Below are positions 1 through 10,886 of a stretch of DNA of 64,000 nucleotides, piece after piece; the first letter of the stretch is position 1; the number at the start of each line of letters is the position of its first letter. Below the pieces are notes generated by a model. The model was not told the origin of the DNA, did not search any database, and saw nothing but the letters and a program-made list of their open reading frames with translations. This stretch comes from Megalonaias nervosa. Lineage: Eukaryota; Mollusca; Bivalvia; Unionida; Unionidae. The stretch is taken from contig JAECUM010004378.1 of NCBI GenBank assembly GCA_016617855.1, positions 1 through 64,000 of the forward strand. Direction: 5' to 3'. The position numbers and the translations under genes are program-made.

Positions 1-895
1 TGATATTCACCATTATACATCCGGATCAAAATCTCAGATGTAAAATCTTTACCTCAAATGCACAATCTTTACCTTTTGTCATGATTTTTGACAAGAAATG
101 GAACAAAATACTTTTGAAATATAAGTAGGTTTTATCCAAGAGAATAGATACATTGATCCAGGAATCAAAACAATTAAAAAAAGAACATTTAGCCATTAAT
201 ACAATGAATCGAACTTAAAAATAAAATATAATTTTAACGCTAATAATCTGAAACATAAAAGAAAAAAATCATTCCGAATACCTACGAAATCGTTGTATAA
301 GCAAAAGATTTTTAACATATCAGTCACTACAAACACAGTCCTTTATGCCATCACTTCTTTGATGAATCGTTTTTACCTACTGACAACGTTATTCACTTTC
401 ATTAAACTGATTACATGACCAGCAGTGATACTAGATACTTCTCCGGATATGCACGTTTCATGCTAGATTTCTTTTTACAGGCATTGAGTCTATCATCATA
501 ATGAAGCATATTCACATTAAAAATAAGAAAAGAAATGAACTACCAATAAATACTCAATAAATTAGTTTCATGTAAATCTAACTATGCAACTATTATCTTG
601 AAACATTAAAGCATAATGTATCTAAAGAGAAAAAATAAACAGAATGACTTGAACATTATACTAAACGGTAAACATTTTTTCACAGAACTTGTGAGTATGC
701 CTGATAACTCGGTGGATCAAGGTTTAAACTCAATACTATTCGACAAATGATTAATTTACAAATACGCAGGAAAATAATGTTAATGCTCATAAAATATATA
801 TTGATATTGTTGCAGATATTCACATCAATATTCAAACAACTCGATTAATCGTATTTTCTTGTAGCAAACACTCGCTCGCACACACACACACACTG

Positions 896-951
<56 letters not shown>

Positions 952-1560
952 TTTTTCAATTAAGAATAAAGAGGCGACGGGAAGTACATTCAAAGAGAAT
1001 CATATTGTACCTTCCATATACAGCAAGTAATAGTCGAAAACCAATTCAGTACAAATGAAGTAAATTTGTTATGTGGCTATAGTTTCCACTTGGATATAAG
1101 ACTGATAAAGAATAAGATTGTTTGCATGCTCTTCAAACTCGTCCTTTGAAATGTTATGTATCTATTGTTTCCATGCTCTTCAAAATATATCTATCGTTTC
1201 CCTCGTGGATCTGTAGTGATATGATCAATACAGTACCCTTGTGGTGCTAAAGTGATATTTTGTACCCGTGTGGGGCTGTAGTGATATAATATATAATGTA
1301 AATCTGATCATCCTATGGAGACAAAACTACTTTATTCGTTTTAATGGTGTACATTCCACGACGGTAGGACCTCATGAAATTTACTTGATAGTATTTTGTT
1401 TCAAATTAAACAAATCATGTCATACTGGAGATTCTTTTTATCACATATTTTCAATACCTTAACAATCCTTCATTTTCATTACAATGAGTTCTGAACGAAT
1501 ATATCGTATGATCTAAGCAGATCTAAAATAGATATATTAATAGCATGGACGTTCCAGTTT
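1..1560. other. AT-rich non-coding stretch
   Basis: No credible coding exon is visible on either strand. The stretch is AT-rich. Around 1,190-1,300 a degenerate motif recurs three times (variants of 'ccgtgtggggctgtagtgatat'), suggesting a decayed short tandem repeat. If the minus-strand gene starting at 1,939 is real, this stretch is probably its first intron. Confidence 0.5.
877..951. repeat. Compound microsatellite (CA)n-(TA)n-(TG)n
   Basis: A CA tract, then TA, then TG. The outer CA and TG arms are complementary, so the block can fold back on itself. There is no coding content. Confidence 0.9.
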
Positions 1561-1783
1561 ATCAGATTTAGCTCGAGAAGTGAGTCTCAGCTTATTATAG
1601 GGTTTAAGTCGACTCTTAGCTGCGACTGCACAGAAAAGGGTTAAACTTTCATTTTGTATTTTTAAAAATCGAGAATAAGAAATTGTCACCATTTATATGA
1701 AAAATGAATGTGCAAACTGAATGCAACAGGATTCATTTCGGTCTACGTCTACAGCAGGTATCACCGTAATCGTTCGGATAGAC

Positions 1784-1793
1784 TCTCGCGAGA
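1784..1793. promoter_or_regulatory. TCTCGCGAGA palindrome
   Basis: A perfect 10-bp TCTCGCGAGA palindrome lies in a locally CpG-richer region in otherwise AT-rich DNA. In vertebrates this motif marks CpG-island promoters of broadly expressed genes and is bound by BANP. Here it sits about 90 bp past the donor of the predicted minus-strand exon at 1,882-1,939. It could act for that gene from intron 1 or for a transcript on the plus strand, where a donor-like acg|gtaaga follows at 1,833/1,834. The motif is seen; its function here is inference. Confidence 0.5.
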
Positions 1794-1881
1794 CTCTGGA
1801 AGAACTCTACGTCGAGTGTAGTTCTGAGTCACGGTAAGAGTTCCTACGATGCAGCTTTTCGATGGATGGGGTTTAACTTAC

Positions 1882-1939
1882 CTGGTTGTCTTCCCAATAA
1901 GGTTCTCGTCAGCTGTTGCTTTTCTACCGATGCAGCCAT
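1882..1939 (-). CDS. First coding exon of an unrecognised minus-strand gene (partial)
   Basis: On the minus strand an ATG at 1,939 has a good initiation context (AGG before, G after). It opens 19 codons plus one base, starting MAASVEKQQL and ending in GRQP. It ends in CAG followed by a perfect GTAAGT donor (GT at 1,881-1,880). The surrounding CpG-rich sequence and the nearby TCTCGCGAGA fit the 5' end of a housekeeping-type gene whose body lies to the left, beyond the window. I do not recognise the protein from 19 residues and found no second exon inside the window. The call rests on the start context, the donor and the promoter-like setting. Confidence 0.45.
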
Positions 1940-1989
1940 CCTAATCTAAACTCGACCTGGAGAATAAAGTGAAATCTAATGGTTCGGAG

Positions 1990-3390
1990 CGGTCTAAGAA
2001 CATGTTGTCAGGGATAAGTCAAGAAAAATATCGAAAAGAGTACTATCTGAGTAAACGCACACTGTCATCTGACATAATGGAGTGTACAACTTGTAGGTCT
2101 GTGACATACTGATTAACAAATTCGTTATTGATCCTAAAGTGGAAGATATCAAAATGATTTAGAAAGTTTTCTTCAAAAAACGTGATGGATTCAAGAATAC
2201 TTATCTTCTAAATCATTGAAACGATCGATTCAACAGGGGTACCCTGAACCAAATATTATAGGCCCGTTCCGTAGTTATCTGTGTAAGCACTAGTGGGCTA
2301 TAGTTGACTCTCGATGTTACTAACCTCGACCTTTTTAAATATATCAGGTCTTGGTCCAAGCTGGATGTGCTAAACCATTTTTCTTTTTAATTAGACTTAC
2401 CATTGTTGTGTCCTTTGATTTTCATTCCCCGAATATATAGGTTTTTATTTTTAATATCGGTTCAAGTCTTTCCCTAGAATAAAACTCGTTTTCTCTTGAG
2501 CAACAATGACCTTGACCATTGACCTTTTGACCCCAAGATTAACAGGTATCTTTCACAATCCATATTCATGTCATCCACGAAGACTGGTCCAGGAATGTGG
2601 CGTAGAACTAATATTATTGTGTCGAACCGTTTTTTTTTTTTTTTCTTTCTATCACAGTGACCTTGCACATTAACTTTTTGAACCCGAAGTCAGCATAATT
2701 CGTACTTGCCCCAAGTGTAAGCCGTCCACAAGTTTAACTAACAGTCTTTTCCTAACTAACTTTGAAACGATTTTGATTTTATTGCATGACTTTTCATTGA
2801 TGGAAGGGACTTTAAAAAAATGGATAAAACTACTTCAGAAGAATATCTAATCATTCATTATTGTAAATGTACAATTTAAATCTTAGTTTGACTTTAGGAG
2901 GGGCTGCAGACAACGTGATCCCCCTATGTAATGAAAAATCCAAATAATAAAAGAATAATATAAAAATCAAATGAATATCTTATTTCACTGTCGCCAGAAA
3001 CTCACTCTTGAAGGTTCAGAAATATTCCTGAAATCATCATTTGATCTTATTTATTAATAGTCTAATTTTCTGACCTTAATATAAATCCTGAGAAAAATGC
3101 GGTCTGCATTGGACATATAACAGGTAGCAATGCTAAATATCGCTCTGAATACCCTTTAGATTGGGACTCATCCGAATATATTAACCCACGAATATTTTCC
3201 CATATAGATAAATAATCTGCTTCAATTAAACTATAATAACATCACGAAAACCAAAACATTAATGTTGCTGAGGTCAAAAAGATCAAGCTCCTTTTGGAAA
3301 AATTATAATTATTATAAGTTTTGAATTATCACAACATACTCATCTACCAAATCCTCCTCATAGTGTACTCCAATAACCAGCGTCTCTTTC
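1990..3390. other. Non-coding stretch with a decayed TGACCT/AGGTCA-rich repeat
   Basis: No gene is seen. Between about 2,500 and 2,720 there are several TGACCTT and TTGACC elements in two similar half-units, one at about 2,508-2,545 and one at about 2,658-2,690. This resembles the AGGTCA-rich interspersed repeats found in reverse orientation at 37,025, 42,045, 43,100 and 46,735. An A/T-rich stretch and a poly-T run near 2,632 are also present. Confidence 0.4.
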
Positions 3391-3584
3391 TTGTTACAAT
3401 TTTGTTTTCAGTGGGGGCAAGAAATTTTTTTTAAATATAGTCATTATGAAAGATTATTATGAGGATGGACTTGAAATTACTGATGCCAATATGAATAATA
3501 ATAAGAGTGTGGGATTGTATGGGTCAGTGGAAATCAAGATTAGACCGCCACCATTGTTGTAGGACGATATAGTGTCATATATAT

Positions 3585-4179
3585 CCTTGTTGAATCACAG
3601 AAAATAATATCCAAGTTTACAATTTCTGAATAAATTTCGATAAATCTCCTTGTCGAAGACTTTCTGTATGAGCACTAGTATCTTCCAGGGAAAGAAACAA
3701 TAATGCAATAAAATAAAGATTCAACTAAAACTGGTCACAACAAGACACCTTTAAGTGTTGAAGATTTAAAGCCCAAATAGCTAGTTCTTCTCAAGAAAAC
3801 GGTTCTACAGTATACAGTAAGTTAAGACGCAAAACAGATTCCTTTTAGAACAACGTAGGATATTTTTTTACATGCTAATTATCACGTACTCTAGGTATGG
3901 CCTTGATTCCACTGAATGAATCTTACTCTTAGAATGAATTTTTAAAAAGTTTAAAAAATTGTTTCCTAGAACTCTATCTGATTTCTGAATCAAGGTCAGA
4001 AACTAGATACAATGTTTCAACTACTGGTTGTTTACCAAATCAAACAGAACTGAACTGAATTTTTAAAAAAAATATCAAATACAGTAGACAAAGTTTTCAT
4101 TACAATAACATGTAATGGAATAAAATAAAAAATAAAAAAATTTAAAACTAACAAATAATTATATTACATATACATAACA
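3585..4179 (-). mobile_element. 3' LTR (partial) of the Gmr1-like retrotransposon copy A
   Basis: In element orientation this LTR starts at 4,179 with TGTTATGTATATG, directly after a purine-rich tract (read on plus as acttcccccc at 4,178-4,188) that looks like the polypurine tract. The stretch matches the LTRs at 40,538-41,433 and 51,037-51,965 along its length. Shared segments include 'ttgttgaatcacag', 'ctggtcacaacaa', 'ctggttgtttac' and 'acatgtaatggaataaaat'. Similarity fades upstream of about 3,585. The outer end may be deleted or may lie as far as 3,392, where a TGTTACAA occurs. Confidence 0.7.
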
Positions 4180-4319
4180 CTTCCCCCCATAAAAGAAAAA
4201 GAAAGATTTATATAATAAAGCTTTCTTTTTACCATAGATTAATTATATATGAGGTTTTATAAAAAGTAACATAAAAAGAACTCTTATGAATTACACAAAG
4301 TGTATATGAAATAATATTT

Positions 4320-4700
4320 CTATACATCAGAAAGTGCATCTGCTATTAAATTGTCTTTTCCCTTGATGTGCTTGATGTCAAAATTATATTCCTGTAACAA
4401 CAAACTACATCTCAATAATCTTTGATTTTTGTTTTTCGTCTTGTCGATGAAAGTAAGGGGCTTGTGATCACTAAACACAATAATCTGAGAAGTAGCTGAA
4501 CTAATGTAAACTTCAAAATGTTGTAATGCCAATATCAATGCTAAACATTCCTTCTCGATTGCTGAATAATTTCTTTGGTGCTTATTTAATTTCTTAGAAA
4601 AATAGCACACAGAATGATCAACACCATTTCTATCTTCTTGAATCAATACTGCTCCAACCCCAACATCACTTGCATCAACAGGCAGTTTAAATGACTGACT
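4320..4700 (-). pseudogene. RNase H domain of retroelement copy A
   Basis: The frame contains a Ty3/gypsy RNase H core. The N-terminal part, just upstream in another frame around 4,640-4,700, carries the VDASDVGVGA-type motif. The 108-residue open piece continues with the 'NYSAIEKECLAL' catalytic-helix motif, 'VFSDHKPL' and the C-terminal 'KGKDNLIADALS' tail. It is broken from the reverse transcriptase by stops around 4,730-4,860. The tail is followed by about 140 bp of non-coding sequence and the polypurine tract. Confidence 0.8.
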
Positions 4701-4857
4701 GAAATTTGGAGCTGTAAGAACAGGTGCACTCTAAAGTATGACCTTTAACATATCAAAAGCCTCCTGACATTTTTCAGTCCAATAAATCTGTCAGGGGTTC
4801 AACAATATTAGAAAAATTGGAATTAAATTTCCGATAGTATCCAGCCATACCTAAAAA

Positions 4858-5746
4858 TCACATCAGTTCCTTTACACTGACAGGCACAGGGAATTCAGAG
4901 ATAGCCTTGACCTTAGCATCTATAGGTTTAACTTGTCCATGTCCCACAATATGTCCTCGAAATGTTACACAAGCACGGCAAAACTCACTCCTGGATAAAC
5001 TGATTGTCAAACTTGCATCAGTGAGTCTGTCAAAGAATATCCGAATTGTTGCTAGATGTTCTTCCCAGGTGTCGTTGTAGATGATGACATCATCGATGTA
5101 AGCATCACAATTATCTAGACCAGAGGTAATCATATTCATTAAACGCTGAAAGGTACTTGGCGAACCTTTCATCCCAAACGGCATCACTTTATATTGATAA
5201 AGTCCATCTGGACTCACGAATGCCGAAATTTCCTTTGTCTTTCCGTTAGTGGAATTTGCCAAAATCTTTTCAGAAGGTCAAATTTGGTGACATACTTGGC
5301 ATATCCAATTTTATTAATGCAATCATCGATTCTTGGTAATGGAAATGAATTTGTTTTAGTCACACTATTCACCTTCCTATAATCAGTGCACATACGGAAA
5401 GTTTTATCTGGTTTCGGAACAAGTATACATGGTGAACTCCAGTAACTTTTACTGGGCTCTATTCATTCGCCAGCAAATACTGAATTTCTTTTTTCAAGTA
5501 TTTCTGTTTGTGAGGGTTCCTGTATGGGTGTTGTTTCACAGGTTTGGAATTTACAATTTCAACGTGATGAAAATTTTGGTTTCTTCTCGTAGGAACATCT
5601 AGAAATAAGTCCTCATATTCAAATAATAACTGTTTAAGTTCATTCCTTTCTTGTTGTTGTAAATGTGAAAGATTCTGGTCCTGATTATTCATAATTTCCG
5701 AATTCCGAATATTCGTCTCTCCAAAATCAATAGAGCCCGATTGCAT
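4858..5746 (-). pseudogene. Reverse transcriptase domain of retroelement copy A (frameshifted)
   Basis: The N-terminal piece (5,746-5,459) has the linker typical of this element type, including 'LRNSEI'-like and 'LSHLQQQERNELKQLL' segments and 'KPVKQHPYRNPHKQKYLKKEI'. A frameshifted middle (5,460-5,262) holds remnants of the substrate-binding part. The 134-residue piece 5,262-4,858 has 'YKVMPFGMKGSPSTFQRLMN' and the polymerase 'YIDD' box. The finger and palm motifs are of Ty3/gypsy type. Several frame breaks make it non-coding. Confidence 0.85.
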
Positions 5747-5846
5747 TCCTACACTTAAATCCTCACTAAGTGGGACAGGTACAACTAAATTAATTGCACG
5801 ATTTACCTGGCTATCTCTCTGAATATACTGGTACTCTTTTAATTTA

Positions 5847-6772
5847 TTAGATCAGAGTACTATTGTTATAATTTAACTCGTTCATTTTCTTCTTAACTTT
5901 GTAAGGGCCGTAATACCTAATCTGAAGAAAATTTTGAAGAATGAGCAAGACAGACAGAACTCTAATACCAGACTCAAAAGTTCTCTCCAGTAAAGTTCTG
6001 TGAAACCATAATTTCGCATCTGACTTGAATTGCTGAATGCTAAATTCAAGCATAACAAGCTGAAAAATTCCAGACATAAATTTGACCCTTGATCCGACTG
6101 GACAGATTTGGGAAGGCCAAATTGAGTAAAAAAAAGTTATCAAAGCCTTTACTATTGTTTTAGTTTTAATATTCCTCAAAGGAATTGCCTCTGGGAATCT
6201 TGTTGACGCACACATAATGGTCAACAAGTATTGGTTGCCTGACTTGGTCTTAGGTAAGGGACCAACACAATCTACCATTATTCTGCTAAATGGTTCGTCA
6301 AATGCAGGAATAGGTTGCAGATGAGCCTTAGGTATCTTCTGATTGGGTTTTCCTACCATTTGACAAATATGACAAGATCTGCAGTATTTACAAACATCAC
6401 TTTTGATTTCTGGCCAATAGAAGTGAGTCAAGATCTTGTGATAAGTCTTATTAATCCCGAATGACCAGGCAAAGGAGTTTCATGTGCCAGACTAAGAATT
6501 TCGTGTCTGTAAGATTTTGGAACTATAATTTGATAGTTCACTGACCACTCGTCAGCAGCAGGTACCTCGGAAGGTCTCATAGGAATTCCATTTTTAATGA
6601 AATAACAGACAGGTACTTCAGTGGTTTCAGTTTCACTAATGGACCTTTGAAACAAACAGGAGATCTCAGGATCTTTTTCCTGTTCGACTACAAGTGATTG
6701 TCGTATGTCCCCTTGATTAGAATAAAGAGAATGAGTAGGATCATTGTGATCAGTACGTTTTGATTGATTCAA
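5847..6772 (-). pseudogene. Integrase domain of retroelement copy A (frameshifted)
   Basis: The 6,772-6,428 piece ends in the first half of the integrase zinc finger ('LAHETPLPGHSG'). The overlapping 6,431-5,847 frame carries the second half ('CRSCHICQ'), then the core: 'VDCVGPLPKT' with the first catalytic Asp, 'TRFPEAIPLRNI', and a frameshifted stretch where the second Asp and the Glu should lie. The C-terminal piece near 5,900 ('IRYYGPYKVKKK') is the usual integrase C-terminal domain. It lies directly upstream of the reverse transcriptase, which makes the Gmr1-like order clear. Confidence 0.8.
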
Positions 6773-6822
6773 ACAAGGAGTGAAAGTGACCTCATCATAA
6801 GACTGACCAATACATATGTCAG

Positions 6823-7250
6823 CTAAAGGAATATTTTCCTGATCAACATCATTCTCAAGAGCTTTTTTGCCATAGCTCTAGTAACTGCACAAGGCTGGTA
6901 TAAATCAGGGACTTCCTTTTTAATAGGATCAATTTTCCGATCCAGACAAGGCTTGTCGGGTAGAAGTGGATTTACCACAACCTTATCTCCAGCTCCGTCG
7001 TTGCCTAGTAATAAATGAATGCCCTGAACGGGTAAAGAATTCACTATTCCGACTGTCACGGGTCCTTAGACTAACTCTAATGACAAATTTACACAATGGA
7101 GAGGAACATTAACAAAGCCTCTCTCTACTCCCTGAATAAGAACACTCTCATTAGAAGAAGACTTCTAAAAAAAAGGCAAAGTACCTGATAATAAAAGACT
7201 CTGAGAAGCTCCTGTGTCCCTTAAAATTTTAATTGGGATAGAATTGGCCA
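6823..7250 (-). pseudogene. Aspartic protease region of retroelement copy A
   Basis: On the minus strand, 7,250-7,190 encodes 'KILRDTGASQSLLLSG', the active-site motif of a retropepsin (DTG codons at 7,218-7,210). After frame breaks, the piece 7,059-6,823 carries 'GIHLLLGNDGAGDKVV', the protease C-terminal flap-side motif, and 'CAVTRAMAKK'. The link to integrase at 6,772 is broken. The open reading extends past 7,250 only through the (GA)n tract, which is not coding. Confidence 0.7.
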
Positions 7251-7266
7251 AATCACCCAAGAGTAC

Positions 7267-7270
<4 letters not shown>

Positions 7271-7325
<55 letters not shown>
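7271..7325. repeat. (GA)n microsatellite
   Basis: An almost pure GA tract, placed just upstream (in element sense) of the protease remnant, where gag would be expected. Confidence 0.95.
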
Positions 7326-7328
<3 letters not shown>

Positions 7329-7439
7329 GCTTTCTATTGATATATTTTTAAAAATTGCTAAGGCGCGGAGCCCTGTAAGAGCGGAACCTGATTCGGCCAA
7401 ATGGGACCCTTTCCATTTCACGAATATATCAGTAAGGAA

Positions 7440-9049
7440 GCGTTATGAAAAGATTTCTTGTTTATTTCGAAATTCTGGTTGTTTTGCCTGTTTCAGATTT
7501 TGGTGTTCGAAAATCTCTCAGTTGCTCAGACAACCGAATGGAAAACTGATCCATACTTTTGACCTGTTTCTTCCTTGGTTGCTTTACTGGTGTTATGTAT
7601 ATTGATCTATGCTGAGTGGTATTCTATATCTCAAATATCTTGGGTAAAACTAAACCATTTTCTGGTTACATGTTGTAGAAAACGCTTCCACGTTCTAGTC
7701 TCGATGATTCTGTTAAGGGTTTGCATTACTAATGAGAAAATGTATATCACCATCAAAGTGTATTTATATCCATTATTTTCGTTTTAATCTGCTTGCATGT
7801 CCACATTGTCTGCCTGCCACTGGTCATCAACATGACTGACATAAATTCTTTTGAAGGGAAATATTGCGTCGCTTACTTTTGTAATGTGAAGGTACTCTGT
7901 TCACTTATCCAATAATTTCTATCAGGTATATTTAATTTTATATATTTGTTTTTGCATATTAGTTGTCCCTCACAACTATTATTTATATAAGCAAATTGGA
8001 TTACCAGGATCGTTAAATATAATTCTTAAATAACGTGTTTTTTCTTGCTCTGTAAAGGCTCTGTCGTTAGCAATTTTAAAGAAAATAAAAACACCACGAG
8101 AATTGTTTATGCTTGATACGTTGTATTTAGGTGTTATAAACATGCCACTTGGATAATTTTCTTCCATTTACAATTCTGATATATCTGCATTTTTTGCCAA
8201 ACATTTCAGGGTTTCTATTTTGATGTCTGAAATCAACGAAGCAGACACGTTTCTTCTCTTGAATGACACCTTTTAACATAACTAGCACTAAACAATCATT
8301 TATTCCTTCAAAACTTGCAAACAAATATGCATTTTTTCTTGAAGGCTAAGTTGTTGCTTTCATGTTAAAGTCAGGAAATATCTGTATCACCTTTCTAAAA
8401 GGTGTCAAACTAAATTAGATGCAGCTTCGTGCCTTTTTTCTATCTACAACGCTAATTGACTTAAGTCTGACTTTCTGCTAATTTCAGTCGGATTTGCCAT
8501 ATTGCTGGTCTCTTCATTTTCTTATTGACTTTTTATGTTGTCGTATCCCTAAACGGAAATGAAAAAGGGCACCAAAACAAATGAGTTGTCTAGCCATCTC
8601 AATTTCCTTACAACGAGGAAAAGCTGCACGCGTTTAGTATAGCGAAGTTTTTAAAATTTTCTTTAAACAAAAAGAATAGAAATTTGATGGTATAGAAGGT
8701 AATTAGAATTCTGATGACATTTCGATATAATCCAAAACAGACTGACCCATTCACTGATATATCATACAGATTATTATCGATATTCTAATGAAAATAGCTC
8801 TTTTGGCGCCAACCTGAAGCTTGTAGGCACAAAAGTATGCACGGTTGCCCGTGCTGTGCTTAATTAATGTTGAAATTTATGTATTAAAATTATTGTGGTA
8901 TAAAAAAAACTGACGATTTTTTTGTCTGTTATTACTAACTGCTTCACGCTGATTACTCTGTACATACATGTAACTGGACTATGTACAAAGCGGCCTTCAG
9001 TCTTCACTTGTGAACGAGATGACTGTCTGGAAGAATTGATGCTAAACGT

Positions 9050-9050
<1 letters not shown>
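7440..9050. other. Non-coding stretch
   Basis: No recognisable gene or repeat family. Two overlapping minus-strand open frames (8,324-8,127 and 8,167-7,979) have no motif I recognise and no splice context, so I leave them unannotated. Confidence 0.4.

Positions 9051-9052
<2 letters not shown>

Positions 9053-9118
<66 letters not shown>
9053..9118. repeat. (TG)n-(GA)n compound microsatellite
   Basis: About 32 bases of TG followed by a GA tract with one interruption. Open frames through it in both directions are artefacts of the repeat. Confidence 0.95.
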
Positions 9119-9283
9119 TACAGAGACAGAGACAGAGATTGGTGGGTGGGGTGTACACGAGTTTGTCAAGAAAATATCACAGACTTTAAAATGTTTTGTT
9201 TTTCGGTAAATCGATGTCAAAAGAGTTCATATTGAAGTTTGACAATATGGGTACTTTAGTAATTTCTACTTGCAAAAGTGTCC

Positions 9284-9589
9284 GACCGCTCCGGTGGCCT
9301 AGTGGTTAGAGCGTCCGCCTCAGATGCGGGAGGTCGTGGGTTCGATCCCCGGCCGAGTCATACCAAAGACTTATAAAAATGGTACTAACAGCTGCCTCGC
9401 TTGGCGCTCAGGATTAAGAGGTTAGTGTTAGGACTGGTCGGCCTGGTGTCAGGATAATGTGACTGGGTGGAACATCATGCTACATGTCTGGGGCATGATG
9501 CCCCAGTGCAAGACATCACTATAAACTGCCACACTGCAGACATCGTAGCGATGTGACTGAAACATTGTTAAAGCTACGTTAAAAATCCA

Positions 9590-9636
<47 letters not shown>

Positions 9637-9645
9637 ACACACACG
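9284..9645 (+). mobile_element. tRNA-derived SINE, family 1 (copy 1, well preserved) with (CA)n tail
   Basis: The head is tRNA-like, with an A-box-like GGCCTAGTGGTTAGAGC and a B box GTGGGTTCGATCCC, the internal promoter of RNA polymerase III. A conserved body follows ('ttaagaggttagtgttaggactgg', 'catgctacatgtctg', 'acatcactataaactgcc'). The 3' end 'gttaaagctacgttaaaaatcc' runs directly into a (CA)n tract (9,592-9,645). Other copies lie at 10,612, 23,222, 24,775, 37,684 and 44,141. CpGs are intact here and in the 44,141 copy, so these two look young. Confidence 0.85.
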
Positions 9646-10469
9646 TGTCCAACACATTTAAATCACCTGGATTTTGAACAATCAGATACATTAACGTCGG
9701 CATCCGATATTGGAATAAACCCTAATGAATCTTGTAGGTTCCAACGGCACTTTTAACTGGCTATATCATACCGAGGAAATGAGAGCTAAATGCCTTTCAG
9801 AAGGACACGAAGAGACACCAACCCGGGCTGTACTATTCACCCACCCTCATGTAGCTTTTACTCCCCTCACCGATCTTATAAATGAAAAGCATCAAAGATA
9901 TCTGTTTTAAAAAAATATGCACAAAACTTAGTCACTTCATTTATCAATTTATAAGTTCTAACTTGATTGTCGCCAGTGGGGCTCTAACGCTGTCATCTCC
10001 TTTGCGTTTCAATCCAAACGGGAGAGTATTCATTAAGGTCAACGTTATTGGCGTGGGAGAGCCTGTATTTTTTTATGCAACAGGAGTGATGTACTCAACC
10101 CTTTTCAAAATGTTTCAAATAATTCCATAAAGTCTGAAGCCACATCCCTTTGAATGCTTGTTATATTATGTTCATATTGTTTAAGAAATATTAAAACTAA
10201 ACATTGAAAATACTGGATACAGAAGACGGTGTTTCCTGTGTTTTATCTTCAATGTATGTGCAAAGAACTTCACCCCTTCGTTGAAAAGGGACTTTTCCAG
10301 AAACCGAAATATGGCATTGAGAAAGCTGGGGCTTTGCTTTGTTTTTTTTAAAAGTGAAAACTCAGTTTGGATTAAACGCAAACAATATGATTGTTAGAGA
10401 CCCCTGGCGATAATCAGGTTAGAAATTATCAATTGAAAAATGAAAATTGACGGGGGTTACATGCTGCCG

Positions 10470-10562
10470 GGAGGTTAGGCGAATAATTTAGTTTGGGCAT
10501 GTATCCTTCCCGCGACCCTTGGATTATCAGTCCTATGCTGTGCCAATTGAGCTACCGCGGCT

Positions 10563-10564
<2 letters not shown>
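10470..10564 (-). pseudogene. Decayed tRNA-like sequence
   Basis: On the minus strand 10,563-10,510 reads like the 5' two thirds of a tRNA: GGAGCCGCGGTAGCTCAATTGG with a clear A box, and an anticodon-type stem-loop with loop CTGATAA (GAT, an isoleucine anticodon if read as a tRNA). The T arm and B box do not follow normally and the acceptor stem is not closed. It is a tRNA pseudogene or the head of another SINE, not a working tRNA. Confidence 0.5.

Positions 10565-10611
<47 letters not shown>
10565..10611. repeat. (GA)n microsatellite
   Basis: A pure GA tract between the tRNA-like relic and the family 1 SINE copy 2. Confidence 0.95.
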
Positions 10612-10616
<5 letters not shown>

Positions 10617-10836
10617 ATTTTTAAGGTAGCTTTAAAAAAATTTCAATCTTATCACTACGATGTCTGCAGTGGCAGTTCATAGCGATGTCTAGCACTAGTG
10701 TATCATGCCGCAGACATGAAGTATCATGTCCCACCCACTCAATTTTCCCGACACCAAGCCGAACAGTCCTAACACTAACCTCTTAATGCTGAGCGCTTAC
10801 GACTCGGACGCTCTAGCCACTTAGGCCACCGTTGCG

Positions 10837-10839
<3 letters not shown>
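10612..10839 (-). mobile_element. tRNA-derived SINE, family 1 (copy 2, internal deletion)
   Basis: The same family as 9,284, in reverse orientation. It runs from the 3' end ('aaggtagcttt') to the tRNA head ('gctctagccacttaggccaccg'). The B-box part and neighbouring body are missing, with body sequence joining head sequence at about 10,798. It is flanked on both sides by (GA)n tracts. Confidence 0.75.
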
Positions 10840-10885
<46 letters not shown>

Positions 10886-10886
10886 A
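10840..10886. repeat. (GA)n microsatellite with G-run
   Basis: A GA tract ending in about nine Gs, abutting the head end of the SINE. Confidence 0.9.

Larger units (their letters stand above)
4180..7250 (-). mobile_element. Degenerate Gmr1-like (Ty3/gypsy) LTR retrotransposon, copy A
   Basis: Read on the minus strand, the pol domains appear in the order aspartic protease (DTG near 7,214), integrase (6,772-5,847), reverse transcriptase (5,746-4,858) and RNase H (4,700-4,320), then the polypurine tract and LTR. The reverse transcriptase is of Ty3/gypsy type, but integrase precedes it, which is the Ty1/copia-like order known for Gmr1-type elements. Frameshifts and stops break the reading frame. 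No gag or 5' LTR is recognisable upstream of the protease, where a (GA)n tract at 7,271 interrupts. The copy is not functional. Copy B at 12,870-14,922 has the same order on the other strand. Confidence 0.8.

Noticed and set aside
7979..8324. Two overlapping minus-strand frames as a frameshifted gene
   Set aside because: No motif or family recognised in either frame, and no start or splice evidence.
9284..9360. Functional tRNA gene
   Set aside because: The A and B boxes are good, but the sequence has no closed acceptor stem and is followed by the repeated SINE body seen in five other places.
10470..10564. Functional isoleucine tRNA on the minus strand
   Set aside because: The T arm and acceptor closure are missing.
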